Origin: Prorocentrum cordatum
Lineage: Eukaryota; Sar; Dinophyceae; Prorocentrales; Prorocentraceae
Length of the DNA stretch: 64,000 bases
NCBI GenBank assembly: GCA_963575745.1
Contig: CAUYUJ010000388.1
Span: forward strand, 1-64,000
Reading direction: 5' to 3'
In this document: one piece after another, positions 21,301 through 32,761 of the stretch
Numbering within the stretch: position 1 is the first letter of the stretch
Layout: each line of letters starts with the position of its first letter
The notes under the pieces: model-generated
What the model was told of the DNA's origin: nothing
Database searches by the model: none
The model's input: the letters and a program-made list of their open reading frames with translations, nothing else
Position numbers and translations under genes: made by a program

Positions 21301-21404
21301 CAACCGTCTTGTGGCGTTTGGCCCTTATGTTGAAGAGACAGGGCCCCGCGTCCCTCATACCTCCTCCTCCCCCTCCCCCCCCTCTGCTTCTGCTTTCGGC
21401 ATGC

Positions 21405-21960
21405 CAGCCAGTTCGGCGCACCCCTCACACGCTTCGTGGTCTTCCAGGGAGCTTACCCGACGGCCCCAGTGGCACAGTCCTCATGGCGTACCCCGCGCCC
21501 GATTCGGCACACCCTCACACGTTTCGAGCCCGCATACGGAGCTTCACCGAAGGTCCCAGCGGGACAGTCCGCATGGCGCACCTGCGCCCGATTCGGCACA
21601 CCCCTCACACGCTTCGTGGCTCTACAGGGGAGCTCCGACGAAAACCCCAGGGGCACAGTCCGCATGGCGTACCTGCACCCTCGTCGGCAGACACCTCACA
21701 CGCTTCGTGGCTCTACGGGGAGCTCGCCCGAAGGTCCCAGCGGTTCAGTCCGCATGGCGTACCCGCACCCGATTCGGCACACCCTTCACACGCTTTGTGG
21801 CCACACAGGGAACTCCATCGAAGGCCCACGTGGCGCTGTCCGCATGGCACATCGCGCACACGCTTCGTGACCCTAAGGAGTGCTCCGCCGAGGGCCCCAA
21901 CGGCACAGTCCGCATGGCATAACCCGCACCCGATTCGGCACATCCCTCACGCTTCGTGGC
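21405..21960. repeat. 90-bp tandem array, ~6 units
   Basis: The words ACAGTCCGCATGGCGTACC, GATTCGGCACACCCCTCACA and CGCTTCGTGG recur at intervals of 90, 91, 90, 90 and then 70 bp (one shortened unit). As 90 is a multiple of three, frames stay open, but the sequence divergence shows no protein-level constraint that I can see. Confidence 0.9.
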
Positions 21961-22369
21961 CCCATATTGGGGCTCTATTTATGGGTCCAGTGGCAGCGCC
22001 CGCGTTGCGGCCCCGTCCAATTTCTGCACACCGTTCACACAGCGACGGTACTCACAACTGCAAATGATTGGGGCGTTCGCCGGGATGTTTAATTCATCGG
22101 ACCCCCAGGGTCGACCGACCGTGGGGGTGGGGGTGGGGGCTGCGTCGGATAAACCTAAGGCCTGAGGATCATCAGAGCCCAGAGTCAACCGGGCTGATCA
22201 GGCAGAAGGGGAGCAGAAAGAACAGGAGGAATTGGGGAGGGGATGGTGTGGAGGGGGATGAGGAAGAAGGGTACATGTGAGCAGGGGCAGCAGGACGAGA
22301 GTGAGAGTGAGCAGAGGCAGGAGGCAGATGGTATGCGGATGAGGATTGGAATGCACAAGCGAAGTGATG

Positions 22370-22490
22370 GGGGGAAAGAAGGAGGAAGAGGAAGGAGGAG
22401 GAGGAAGGAGGAGGAGGAGGAGTAAGAGGAGGAGGAGGATGAGGAGGAGGAGGAGGAGAAGGAGGAGGAGGAGGAGGAGTGAAGCGGAGG
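22370..22490. repeat. (GGA)n purine tract just upstream of exon c
   Basis: About 120 bp of GGA/GAG triplets ending about 40 nt before the acceptor of the P-loop exon. Confidence 0.95.
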
Positions 22491-22531
22491 ACGGGGCGAG
22501 GAGGAGAGGCATCAGGATAAGTCCCGAGCAG

Positions 22532-22602
22532 GTGCCGTGGGCGATCGCCACTGGCGGGCGCGCCACCCTCTTTGCGTACGGCCAGACCGGGTCCGGCAAG
22601 AC
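22532..22602 (+). CDS. Kinesin-13 motor domain, exon c (P-loop)
   Basis: Encodes VPWAIATGGRATLFAYGQTG then SGKTY. AYGQTGSGKT is the nucleotide-binding P-loop (Walker A) of kinesins: the Lys at 22598-22600 contacts the ATP phosphates and the following Thr coordinates magnesium. The upstream GG-x-AT-x-FAYGQTG is typical of kinesin-13. The acceptor is CGAGCAG ending at 22531, phase 0 with exon b. The 3' end is uncertain. A GT at 22603-22604 would end the exon inside the Thr codon (phase 2). The family then expects YTM and a short variable loop, but genomic DNA reads YSGRFRRP, so the exon must end by about 22610. The next segment of the motor was not found nearby. Confidence 0.92.
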
Positions 22603-22610
22603 GTATTCAG

Positions 22611-23780
22611 GGCGCTTCCGCAGACCCGTCTTATGTCGAGCGCCTTTCCTCGTGTTTCTTCTGCTCCCCCCCCCCTCCTCCAAAAGTGTCTCGGACGCAG
22701 CGGGGCTCGGACGCAGCGGGGCTCCCCCCCCTCCTCCACCCTTCTGAGGCACCCAGGAACCCCGCCTGAGCTTCGTACATCTTTATTTGCATTTCTTACA
22801 ACCTGTGTGGCATACTGGCCCATCGGCCAGCGGGGAAAAGGCTTGCCAGTTCGGGGTGGGGATGGTCCCACTTGTCCAGATCCTCCCTCTCTCCCAAATA
22901 TCCGACGCCGTGATTTGCCCACGCGCCCCAGAGGAGGCGTCTGTTGACAATCCCGGGGCCCCTGCGAGGGCCCCCAGAGGTAGAAAATTGCCACAAACAA
23001 TCCGCCCAGTTTTTTTTTGCAACGTTGCCCCCGAGAGATCACCCCAGTCCAGTCCCTGGGACCAGCTTTCAACAGTAGTTTTTGTTGGCGGTCCCGCAGC
23101 CCAGTGAGGGTCCCCTGAGGCTAAGAATTGCCAACACAACCCCTCCATCGGGATTTCCCACAGAGCGCTAGGATGTCAGGGCCTCCCATCTCCCGCGGGT
23201 GGTCTTCAAAGGGATGGGCACATGGTAGGTTCGGGACGTGTCGGCTGGCGGCGACCCCGCGGCGTTCAAGGTTGAACGCCGCTTGCGACCCAGAATCGGT
23301 CATTGTTGAAGGATCCGACGTTTCGGAGAAGGCCGATCGTGCACAAGGTTGAACGATCCCCGCGGTAGCGAGAGCCAATGTCGAAGTCGGCACGACACGA
23401 ACTCAAGGTATGCAGGGAGCGGGGCGCAGGCAACCAGCGACGGCAAAGCTGGGCGTGCCCCTTCCCGCCCCCGGCATTGGGACTTGCCTGGCCAGGGCCA
23501 TTCTGGGCCCTGGGATGGTGTGCAGGCCCTCCTGGCCGGGCCAGCAAGGCCCGTGTGCAGGAGCCGTCCGCATGCAGTTGGCGCGTGAGATAACAGATGC
23601 CCGAGGCTGGGATTTATCCGCAACCATCGCCTGGGGGATCGATCCTCGCGGACCTCCACAGGCGGTGGACATGGATAAGTTCGGGCTCCCGGGGGCCAGA
23701 AGGGGTCCATAATCCACCGCCCGCTGGGGCACCAGGACGTCGGTACCCGGGCGGTGGATCTGGACAAATGCCCGCCTTGC
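22611..23780. other. Intronic sequence after the P-loop exon, nothing recognised
   Basis: Contains a duplicated CTCGGACGCAGCGGGG word at 22690-22720. GGCCTGGCCAGGGCC-like words at about 23485-23560 are also found in the palindromic element at 48.05 kb. No exon recognised. Confidence 0.35.
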
Positions 23781-24060
23781 AAGATGGGCCTGCCAGCCAC
23801 ATGCCGCCCTGCCCGCGGGGCGCCCCCGCCCGCGGGGCGCTGGCGGACACGATGACCGGGATCCAGCGGCTGCTGGCTGAGCAGATCTTCGAGCAGGTCG
23901 GGCAGCAGAGGGAGGAGCCGATGCAGGCCGCCCGCCGCGGTTGTCGCGGCGCGGAGAGCGAGGACGACGACGACCACCACGACGACGACGACGACGACGA
24001 CGCCGAGGCCAGCACGTATGCCGACACAGATCGATCCGGCACGAAGCATGCTGCGAAAGG
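23780..24060 (+). other. Protein-like open stretch with Asp-rich tail, unassigned
   Basis: The + frame reads ADTMTGIQRLLAEQIFEQVG, then an Asp/His run from a GAC tract (about 23960-24005). The first part looks more like real protein than its surroundings and has an amphipathic-helix pattern. I recognise no family, and it does not match the kinesin segment missing between the P-loop and FFEIYGG. It may be a retroelement remnant or an unrelated exon. Confidence 0.2.
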
Positions 24061-24819
24061 ACTGGGTCTAGAGGTGTCGAGTCGAGTTCCCCTTATGTCG
24101 CAGACGTCGGATCTCGGGGGGGCTCCCTCGCGTCGTGACACAACCCGCGACGAACGGTTTCGGCTGCGCTGTCGGCCTCACGGGGGGCCCCCGCGGGGCC
24201 CGGGGGCCGCCGCACAAAGGGGCGGCGAGCGAGGAGGGGGAAGTGAGAAGGGGCGGGCCTTCTCAGAAGTCTCGGAAGTCCCCCGGCATCCGGAGAAGTT
24301 TTATATATTATATAAGCCTTCCCCGAAGACAGACAACAGAACCTCGCAGAAGGCGCCAGGGCTTCTGAGAGGCCCCGCCGCCTCCTGATCCAGACATCCG
24401 GCTGCTCCAATTTTTGTTGGTGCGTGGACCCAGGAGGTCTGGACCACTTCCCCGGGACCGCTTCTCCGTCCTGGGTCTATCTGTTGACGCTCCCGAGGCC
24501 CTGCGAGGGCCAGCTGGAGGCCGAAACCGGCCAAAGACCACCCGCTCCAATTTCTTGGGGGAACGTTGGCTCTCAGGGTCGGAGAGGCTCCGCCGCCTTC
24601 TGAGAGGGCCCTCTCCCTCTCACTTCCCCCCCCCCCCGATCGCTCGCCGCCGCGCAAGGAGGCCCGGGACGTGCCGCGGGCCGCGGGGGACGGGCCGAGA
24701 CCTCCGTGGGTGCGCGCTGTGGGTGACAGGTCGTGGCGGCGGGGGTCCGGGCGGGCGTCCGGCGAGGGGGCTCTCCTGCTGCTGCCGCTCGCGAGGCGGG
24801 CGCCGCCGGGGACGCCGCT

Positions 24820-24925
24820 CCTCCTCCTCCTCCTCCTCCTCCTCCTCCTCCTCCTCCTGCTCCTCCTCCTCCTCCTGCTCCTCCTCTTCCTCCTCCTCCT
24901 CCTCCTCCTCCTCCTCCTCCTCCAC
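24820..24925. repeat. (CTC)n tract
   Basis: About 105 bp of pyrimidine triplets with CTG interruptions. Confidence 0.95.
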
Positions 24926-25056
24926 ACAGTCGTCCGCACAGCCCATGATCGCGTCGTTAAAACATCTGTACGGGAGGTGTTTGCTATGTTCGGCCCCGGG
25001 AGGCCCTCGCCGGGCCTCGTGGCCGTCAAGAACCGCTTCGGGACGAGAAGCCGTCT

Positions 25057-25265
25057 GGACGCCCGAAGTGGGTACGGAAAGAGAATGCGCACGATGCCCA
25101 ACAGCAGTTCTTGTTCGTTTTGAACAGGACTCGCTGTCCGCGCCGCCGCCGCCTGTGTCCATTCGAGACCGAAGGCCGGCTGCCCAACAGCGGCCGCTGT
25201 TGGTTTGAGACAAGATTTGTTGTTGGGCATTGTACCCATTATTTCCGTACCCGTTCCGGGCGTCC
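25057..25265. mobile_element. TIR-5 element, copy 1 (long imperfect palindrome)
   Basis: Left end GGACGCCCGAAGTGGGTACG then ACGATGCCCAACAGCAG; right end TTGTTGGGCATTGTACCCAT then CCGTACCCGTTCCGGGCGTCC. The ends are inverted repeats of about 45 bp. The reverse complement of 61763-61969 is roughly 80% identical over its whole length. Non-coding. Confidence 0.75.
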
Positions 25266-26015
25266 AAAAACCGGTCCAAGGAAATGGGTCGGGACCTCGG
25301 GGAATCGACGTAATGAAGAAATCATGGCGTTGGGGGTCTGGGCAGGCGGGCGCCGCCAGGGACGCCGCGGGACGTCTCGAAGGTCTTCGGGAGCTCCCGA
25401 GGGCCTCTCGGGGCCCCTGGGTGTGCTCTCCCTCCGCCGCGCCTCGCCTCCTCGGTCCATCCCTCGCCACTCTCGCTGGCCGCGCCCCGCTCGGAAAGCT
25501 TCGAAGGCCCTGGCATCCTTACCGCGCATCCTTGCCATACGGTTTGACAGTATCGTCTGGCGCCGCCCCAGAGCTGGCCCCGAGCCGCCAGCGGTGACCA
25601 CCAGCCCGCGCGCGGCACTCGAAAGTTGGCGATGCGCGCAGGTCATTGCCGCTGGGGGTCGGGTCGGTCTCGAGGCGAGGGGGCGTCGCAAATGAGCACG
25701 ACCGGAGCCGCACGGACCACATCTTCCTGCGCCCTTTCCAACGCAATTTTGGGAGGAGAAGGAGGAAAGCTGAGGAGAACGCGTTGGACAAAAAAAAAAC
25801 ATCTTCCTGCGCCCTTTCTCGTGCGAGATCGGCCTTTGAGGGCCCTGCAGGGCCGAGGCGTGGCGAGAAGACGCCCGCCGTGGCGGCGTTGCGGCGCCCA
25901 GCGGCTGTGGTGTTCTCCTCCTCTCTCCCCGAGTGCCGGGAGCGTGCCGGGGGCGTCGCTCGAGTGGCCGAGCCCGAGGCCTGGGAAAGTGCGGCCCGGG
26001 GAGGCCAGTTCCTTG
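25266..26015. other. Intronic sequence, nothing recognised
   Basis: Overlapping open frames on both strands. CATCTTCCTGCGCCCTTTC occurs twice (about 25721 and 25800), a ~75-bp tandem duplication. No gene recognised. Confidence 0.35.
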
Positions 26016-26019
26016 TGGT

Positions 26020-26272
26020 AGAAGGAAGGGAGGGAGGAGGAGGGAGGAGGAGGGAGGAGGAGGGAGGAGGAGGAGGGGGAGGAGGAGGAGGGAGGAGGAG
26101 GAGGGAGGAGGAGGGAGGAGGAGGAGGAGGAGGAGGGAGGAGGAGGAGGAGGGAGGAGGAGGAGGAGGAGGAGGAGGAGGAGGAGGAGGAGGAGGAGGAG
26201 GAGGCGGAGGGAGGAGGAGGGGAGGAGGAGGGAGGAGGAGGAGGAGGAGGAGGAGGAGGAGGAGGAGGAGGA
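26020..26272. repeat. (GGA)n purine tract
   Basis: About 250 bp of GGA with regular GGGA interruptions. Confidence 0.95.
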
Positions 26273-26574
26273 ATCTTCAAAAGCGCGAAAGAAATATAGG
26301 CAGGGGGCGATTTTCTGACCATTCCTGAGCATCTTCGGGGGAGCGTAAGACCCGGGTTTGCCAGGACTGGGGTTCGCCATCGTTTTTTGACGACCGCGCC
26401 TCGGATTTTGACGAGGAGGAGTTTCGTGGGATGTCTGCAGCGGGAGGCTTCGTCAAAATGCAGGCTCGGCCTCGTCATTTTTTTGATGACCTCGTCGGGG
26501 ATTTCCGAGTCCCTTGTACCCAGGTCTTACGTCCCCCTGGCATTTCTGCATCATTTTATGACTCTTTCTGTTTT

Positions 26575-26618
26575 TTTTCGCCCAAGATCCCACTGTAGGG
26601 GGACAGGCCCGACCTCGT
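26575..26618. mobile_element. TIR-1 right-end remnant
   Basis: CACTGTAGGGGGACAGGCCC followed by GACCT matches the right terminus of TIR-1. No convincing left end is visible within 160 bp upstream, so this is truncated or highly diverged. Confidence 0.6.
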
Positions 26619-26619
26619 T

Positions 26620-27185
26620 GCAGGGCGCCCTCGGGGCGCCTCCTGAGGCCGCCGCCCTCCCACGCGGGGGCCTCCGCGGGAGATCCATACTTCGACTAGG
26701 AGCCCGACTACGTACAGAATTTGGTCTGCCCCAGAATTCATTGTTCTTGTCGAGTCCACGGGCAACTCGTAGAGCTTTCGCAGGGCCACGAATGATCGGC
26801 GTCTGTTTGTTGCAGAGTCGACGTGAAGATCAAGATCGGGGTAAATCAGAGCGTGAATTACCTGCCCCGCTTTCGCTTCCGGGCAAAACCAAGTCAGGCC
26901 CGACCAGTACAGGCCGTAGTTTGGCATCGCTTGGTATCTTTTGGCAGCGAGGGTGGTCAAAAGCGAGGTAGGTTTGTTTGCCCCCTAGTAAATGAATTCC
27001 GCAGTCGACCCCCCAGTCGACCACTCCGCCCTCGGCGCGGGCGGCGCCGCGCCGGCCCGTGGCGGCGGGCGCCTCCCCGCAGCGGGGGCCGCGCGGCCCT
27101 GCGCCGACATCCGCTTGCAGCTCGCGCCCTCGGGGCGCGCGGTGGTCGCGGCGCCTGCGGCGCAGCGACCAGGCAGGCGAATCGA
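26620..27185. other. Intronic sequence, nothing recognised
   Basis: Open frames with no recognised domain. High GC at 27,000-27,180. Confidence 0.3.
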
Positions 27186-27189
27186 GGGC

Positions 27190-27345
27190 ACGTCCCTCCT
27201 CCTCCTCCTCCTCCTCCTCCTCCTCTTCCTCCTCCTCCTGCCCCTTCTCTCCTCCTCCTCCTCCTCCTCCTCTTCTTCCTCCTCCTCCCCCTCCTCCTCC
27301 TCCTCCTCCTCCTCCTCCTCCTCCTCCTCCTCCTCCTCCTCCTCA
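27190..27345. repeat. (CTC)n tract
   Basis: About 155 bp of pyrimidine triplets. Confidence 0.95.
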
Positions 27346-27382
27346 AGCCGGGCACGTCTCTCGACCCAAGCAGCGGCGGAGC

Positions 27383-27583
27383 GTCCTGGGGTGCCTAGAG
27401 GCCCACCAAACCATGTTCCAAGAACCTCTTCTGGTCTCCACGAATTGTTCGTGGAACATTTTTCTGGCTGGGACTTCCAGGTTTTAACACAGTGGGTTTA
27501 CGGACTAAGAACATTGTTTATGCTCGTAGAACATCTTTGGGTTCTACGAACATGTCGTGGAATGCCAATACCAATGCCGGGAC
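27383..27583. mobile_element. TIR-2 element, copy 1
   Basis: Ends GTCCTGGGGTGCCTAGAGG and CCAATACCAATGCCGGGAC are inverted repeats. The interior has the family words TTCCAAGAACC, CACGAATTGTTCGTGGAACA and TTCTACGAACATGTCGTGG, which are themselves palindromic. Three more copies are at 39.46, 41.30 and 43.31 kb. Confidence 0.7.
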
Positions 27584-27626
27584 TGTCGGTCCCTGCTCGA
27601 AAGTAGGCGAAGCAAGGGTGTTGATT

Positions 27627-27700
27627 GAGTCGGGCATGTCCATCTACAGAAGAGATATTCTTGAATAATAGAAAATAGTTTGGTGGCGATGTTCTGTGCT
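27627..27700. mobile_element. TIR-1 left-half remnant
   Basis: GTCGGGCATGTCCATCTACA followed by GATATTC...AGAAAATAGT matches the left half of the copy at 43.53 kb. The right terminus is missing. Confidence 0.6.
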
Positions 27701-27719
27701 CGCTTGATTGTGTCTGAGT

Positions 27720-28470
27720 ATTTTTTGACGATTTGTCACTTTCAGTGTTGACGTTTCGGTTCGGTTGCGTCGCAGTCGGTTTTGTTCGGTCGGTTCGGTG
27801 CGGCCGGTCATCGTTGTGTCGTTGCCGCGTCGCATGTCCCCTTCTGGGTTGCTTTCGGCCTGTCGATGTCTGTCGGTTTCGGTTTCGCTGCCGGCTCGGT
27901 CGGTTTTCGGTATTGCTGCCGCCTTGCACGGCCTTGAAAAGTCGGTTTGTCACATTCTTATCATCTGCGGGTGGCAAGTGGGCAAGTTTCGGGCCTGGGG
28001 CCCTTCTGACAGCGGCTCCAGGCCTTGGGGAAATTGTCGAGGGGTCACGGGGGCCCACGCATCGAACAGATCGAATCGCCACATGTCTGGGACGCCAGAT
28101 AGGAGTGAGGAGGGTGTCTCAGGGGGGGAGGGGGGTGTCTGGGAGGGGGGGGGTGGTCCCCAAGGGGGGGGACGCGGAGAGGGGTCATGACCACCCCCCG
28201 GTCCCCCTTGTCCACAAGGGGGATCCCCTCGGGAGGAGGTCACGACCCACGCGCCTGGAACCCCCCCCCCCTGGACGCTCCCGGTGACCCTCCCCCCCGG
28301 GACCTCCCTGGCCCTGGCGACCCCTCGCGTTCCCCCTCCCTGTGTCTCCCCCTGGGATACCCCGCCCCACTTCCGGGGGTGTAACTCCCTTGCCTGCCGC
28401 GTAGGGAGTTCTTCGCCGTTCTGGCGCACGGCGGGGCGCCAAGCTTCAAAAGAGCAAGCTCAAAACTTGC
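27720..28470. other. Intronic sequence with G and C runs, nothing recognised
   Basis: 27,730-27,900 is rich in GTCGGTT/TTCGGT words. 28,100-28,380 has many runs of 6-9 G or C and no coding signature. Confidence 0.35.
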
Positions 28471-28479
28471 GACTTCAAA

Positions 28480-29890
28480 GCTTCACCTTGGGCTGCACGA
28501 GCTGGAGCTTAGGATTCCGCGTGCGATCCAAGCGTGGTTTGGGGAGGTTCAGGGAGGGGTGAAGCGCACGTGTCGGCGCTCACCACAGGAGAACAATTGT
28601 TTTTGCATTCCAGTTTCTTGCATTGCAGTTTTCTGCGCAGTACTGGCGCTGTTTGAGTTTGAGCTTAGGATTCCACATGTGATCCAAGCGTGGTCTGGGG
28701 AGGTTCAGGGAGGGTTGAAGCGCACATGTCGGCGACCACCACACGAAAACTGTGTTTTTGGATCGTGTTTTCTTCGCATTGCAGTTTTTTGCATTGCAGT
28801 TTTTGTTGCTGCAGTGGCGCTGCTCGAGCTTGAACTTAGGATTCCGCGTGCGAGCCAAGCGTGGTTTGGGGAGGTTCACGGAGGGTTGAAGCGCACATGA
28901 CATTGACCACCACACGAAAACGGTTTGTCGTTGCTTAGCTCAGGATTCCGCGTGGGATCCAAGCGTGGTCTGGGGCGGTTCAGGGAGGGTTGAAGTGCAC
29001 ACGTCAGTGACCACCACGCGAAGCCAGTTCTGTGGCACTGCAGTGTTTTGCATTGGAGTTTTCGTTCGCTTTGCATGTTTCTGTGCTGCAGTGGCCCTAC
29101 TCGAGCTTGAGCCTAGGATTCCGCGTGCGATCCCAGCGTGGTCTGGGGAGGTTCAGGGAGGGGTGAAGCGCATGTGTCGGCGCTCCCCACAGGAGAACAG
29201 TTGTTGTTGCAGTACGGTTGTTTTGCATTGCAGTCTTTTTCTGCGCTGTACTAGCGCTGCTCGAGCTTGAGCCTAGGATTCCGCGTGCGATCCAAGCGTA
29301 GTCTGGAAAGGTTTAGTGGGGGTTGAAGCGCACATGTCGACGCTCACCACAGGAGAACAATTTCTGTTGCATTACAGTTTGTTGTTCCATTGCAGTTTTT
29401 TGTTCTGCGCTGTACTGGCTCTGCTCGATCTTGAAATTAGGATTCCGCGTGAGAGCCAAGCATGGTCTGGGGAGGTTCAGGGAGGGGGACGGTTGAAGCG
29501 CACATGTCGGCGACCACCACACGAAAACAGTTCGTTGTTCATTGCAGTTTTTTTCTGCGCTGTACTCGTGCTGCTCGAGCTTTATATTAGGATTCCGCGT
29601 GGGACCCAAGCATTGTTTGGACAGGTTCAGGGTGGGTTGAAGTGCACATGCCGGCGACCGCCATACGACACAGTTTGTTTTTGCATCGGAGTTGTTGTTT
29701 GCCTTGCGTTTTTTGGGCGCTGTAGTGGCGCTGCTCGAGCTTGAGCTGAGGATTCCGCGTGAGAGCCAAGCGTGGTTTGGGGAGGTTCAGGGTGGGGTGG
29801 AAGCGCACGTGTCGGCGGCCACCACACGAAAGCATATGTTTGAGTATGACATGGTTTTGTATTGCCGTTCTTTTGCGCTGCAGTGGCGCT
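28480..29890. repeat. ~155-170-bp tandem array, about 9 units
   Basis: Units carry CTTAGGATTCCGCGTG, ATCCAAGCGTGGT(T/C)TGGGGAG, GTTGAAGCGCACATG and TTGCATTGCAGTTTT. The anchor AGGATTCC recurs near 28510, 28669, 28839, 28952, 29117, 29275, 29439, 29589 and 29749. One unit (28839-28952) is internally deleted. Short open frames on both strands are repeat by-products. Confidence 0.9.
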
Positions 29891-29894
29891 GTAT

Positions 29895-30110
29895 GAGCTG
29901 GCTGGCTGGTCTGGTTGGCTGGTCTGACTGGGCTGGCTGGCTGGTCTGGCTAGTCTGACCAGCTAGTCTGGTAGCCTACGTGATCCAATCAGGTTCATCT
30001 GCTCACTCTGGTCTGGGCTCGTCCGCTTGGTCTGGACAGGCTGACCTGCTTAGTCTGGTCCAGGCTCCGCTGGTCTGAACAGTTGGCTGGTCTGGCTGGT
30101 ATGGTATGGC
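29895..30110. repeat. CTGG(C/T)TGGTCTGG-type low-complexity tract
   Basis: Degenerate tandem repeats of GGCTGGTCTG and related words directly after the ~155-bp array. Confidence 0.85.
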
Positions 30111-31360
30111 ACTGTGGGAGCCTTAATGGCACAGGGAGGAGGGGAGCGTCAGCTCAATCAAACGGGGTGGCTACTTAGGGCCTGGGCCCAGCGGAGGCGG
30201 GCCAGCCGAAGGGCATGACCATGGGCCCGACCCAAGGACGCCGTGTGTGTGTGAAGTCCGCTCATATCACCAGTATAACCTTATCTACCGGCGACGTCTC
30301 GGCTCAGGTTGGTACTAGGTACCGCGCCGCTCCTTCCGCGGCGCATGGGAAAAAGGGCTCGCGACCTTCTCCCTTACATCCCTCTACCTCTGGGAAGCAC
30401 AGTAGGTTCGACTCTTCGGTGGTTAACCTACTTCCACAGGTTACTCTTCGGTCGTTAACCTATACTTCCACACGCCGAGCCCCCTCCAACCCTCAGGCAG
30501 GGCTCAACGCGAGAGAGCCCCCAGGACTCACTAACAAATCGCTGCCGACAACCTCGACTGGACTTTGGTCCCTGCCGCGTCCCTCGCAGGTCAACTCGAA
30601 CACTGCACACCGTGAGAACATGCACGAAGGCCCAAACGTGTGGAGGACAAGCGTGGAGCTCACCAGATCATGACAGATATACCGCGCTGCCCACGGTGGA
30701 CCCCGCCGTGGGGCGAGGGACCCGAAGGCGTACAGAACAATTTGCTGAGGCCAGCGACGTCCTCACGATCAGCGGAGTGTTCATGATCATCCTCCCCCCC
30801 CATCCTCCTCCCCCTCTGTCCATCCCCTCTGTCCTTCGTCTTCCATTCTCTCGCCCTGCTCTCACACACGTCTGCTTCCACGTGCGCGTGCTTGCATCAG
30901 CTTGCACACCCCACCCCCCCGACCCAAATCCGAACCCACAATCCACGCCTCCAGCATTCGACGCATCAGCTTCCCAACGCGTGCGTCCTGCATATCCGGG
31001 CGCGGTCCCACCGCCGCGCGATAGTGTAGGCGTGGGTTCCACGACGTGGTGAGCCTGAGCGTGCCCGATGCACACGCGGTGGTTCTAGTATTGTTGGTGA
31101 AGGTCCTCTGTGCGAGTAAGACGATGTGAATTCCTGTGTGTCTCTGCGTCTGCCTGCGTGGGGGGAGCCGACATTCCGCTCTCCCCCTGCTGCCCGCTCG
31201 TGTTGGCCTGCCTTTTGCGGGCGCCCTCCCGCCCTCCGCGTGCACATCTGCCAGGCCTCTCGGACTTCTGGTCGCAGCTTCCCCGATGTCGCGGATGTGT
31301 GTTTCCTCTCTCTTGCGCGCTCCACTTCGCGCGGCTGGCTTATCCGTGACCCATCACCGT
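30111..31360. other. Intronic sequence, nothing recognised
   Basis: GTTAACCTA followed by CTTCCACA is duplicated at about 30421 and 30453. Open frames of 150 aa have no recognised domain. Confidence 0.35.
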
Positions 31361-31364
31361 GCAT

Positions 31365-32270
31365 GCCGCCCCACTTCGCATCATTGTCTGCCCTGTCGAC
31401 ATGCGCAATCTGGGACGAGTGTCGCATCCCGCTGCAGGTTTCGCCGCAGGCCGATCCAGGCGGTCACATGCTTTCCCACGGCGCATACTGCTACATCTCG
31501 CCTTGACCCCCCGCCCCCACCCCCTCTTTCGGTTGCGGCCACAGATTGAAGAGAACGGGATGGGGGATCCACACTGGAGGAAGAGGAAGAGGGAGGGAAG
31601 GTGGAGTACCACATGTGCGCCGCACGCGGATTTCTCCTCTTGGTTCCGCGTTGACCCAACCCGCGCTTGATTTGAACAGATGGCCTGCCTTGGCGACAGC
31701 AGGGCTTGGGTCTACCTGGAAGCCATCGGTCAAGCAGGCTCAGGCTGCAATGCCAGTGCCAAGTCGGCTCGGGTAGTTCATAGTATGGCGTCCCCGCGCG
31801 CTTGTCCGCCGATCGCAGAATTTATGTATTCAAAGATGCGTTTTTTTCGTCATGCTGCTTGTGCTGTTCGCGCGTTCCTGCTTTATTATGTTGATGCTTC
31901 ATCCTCTTCTGTGGATTGCCGCACATGCACGCAGAGACATGCGTAGTGAAATGGCAGCGCGAGCCCGACTGGGAGGCCGTCCTGGAGTCACTGTAGTGCA
32001 AGGGCGGGGCGCTTATGTGGCAAATTCTGCCTGCTTCTGGGCGACTTCAGGCCCACGCGTGGATGGTTCAGCATTCCCTGACAGGGGAGGTATGCCAGAT
32101 ACACACGGCAGATCTGGACACATACGTGGCCAGATGTCGTTCCAGCGCTCGACCCGTCCATGGCCTGGCACGCCAGGCCTTCGCATGTCGCACGTGTATC
32201 TAGCGTTTGGCCTCCCGGTGATCCACCACACGTGAAGCCATCCGTGTAAGTGTGTGTTTCAAGCTTTCTT
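31365..32270. repeat. Segmental repeat R, copy 1 (left part)
   Basis: The ordered words GATGTGCACGA/CATGCGCAAT, CTGGGACGAGTG, AAGCAGGCTCAGGCTGCAA, GTCCGCC.ATCG and GGCCAGATG...GCGCTCGACCC recur in copies starting at 37.64 and 39.29 kb. The right part of this copy (AAGCCGGTCTTATC-like, GGAGGAGTGAGCCAGGCAGGC) appears at 34.29-34.52 kb after an interruption by GGA tracts and TIR elements. Confidence 0.7.
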
Positions 32271-32497
32271 GCGACCTTCTCGTTTGCATTCGCATCCCGC
32301 CCCACCGCTCCCAGTGAGTTTCCGGCCTTCCGAGCCCGCCCCATCGCTCCCACCCACCTGCCGCTCCGCCGGCATTGCAGCGCCCCTCCGGTCCCGCGCG
32401 GCTCCTCCCTTGGGGTCGCCCGCGCGTCGTCGCCGCTGCCTCTCGCGCGGATCTGCCCGCTCTCTGGGCCCCAGCCAACACTGGAAGGGGAGAGGGG

Positions 32498-32556
32498 AAA
32501 GAGGGGGAGGAGGAGGAGGAGGAGGAGGAGGAGGAGGAGGAGGAGGAGGAGGAGAA
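32498..32556. repeat. (GGA)n tract
   Basis: About 58 bp of GGA triplets. Confidence 0.95.
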
Positions 32557-32761
32557 GCAGGAGCGGCGGCTTGGGCATATATCTTTACACTTTGACGCAG
32601 TCCCCGTGCGATCCGCCAGCCGCCCCTCGACATCGATCCCGTGTCCTCCTCCCTGCCCGCTGCCCCCATTCGGGCGGTGTCGCTCTCTCGGCGTCCGCGC
32701 ATCACCCGGCCCCTCGGCCTTGCTGGGCGCCCGCCACGCTGATCGGGCCTCGCCCCCTTGG

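Larger units (their letters stand above)
16330..22531 (+). other. Kinesin-13 intron 2 (~6.2 kb)
   Basis: GT-AG intron inferred from exact collinearity: AEPL joins VPWAIATGG without gap. GGTGCC occurs at both ends (16329-16334 and 22531-22536), so the exact cut is ambiguous by a few bases. It contains a GGA tract, TIR-1 and TIR-3 elements, a PPR fragment, composite minisatellite copy B, a 90-bp array and another GGA tract. Confidence 0.8.

Noticed and set aside
20328-22067. 579-aa + strand open frame, among the longest in the window
   Set aside because: Composed of the 12-bp/GGGACACC composite and the 90-bp array. No recognised domain.
30215-30673. 152-aa + frame starting MTMGP, considered as the missing kinesin TM-loop exon
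   Set aside because: Only the first residues resemble the motif. The rest does not match, and phase and acceptor are not supported.
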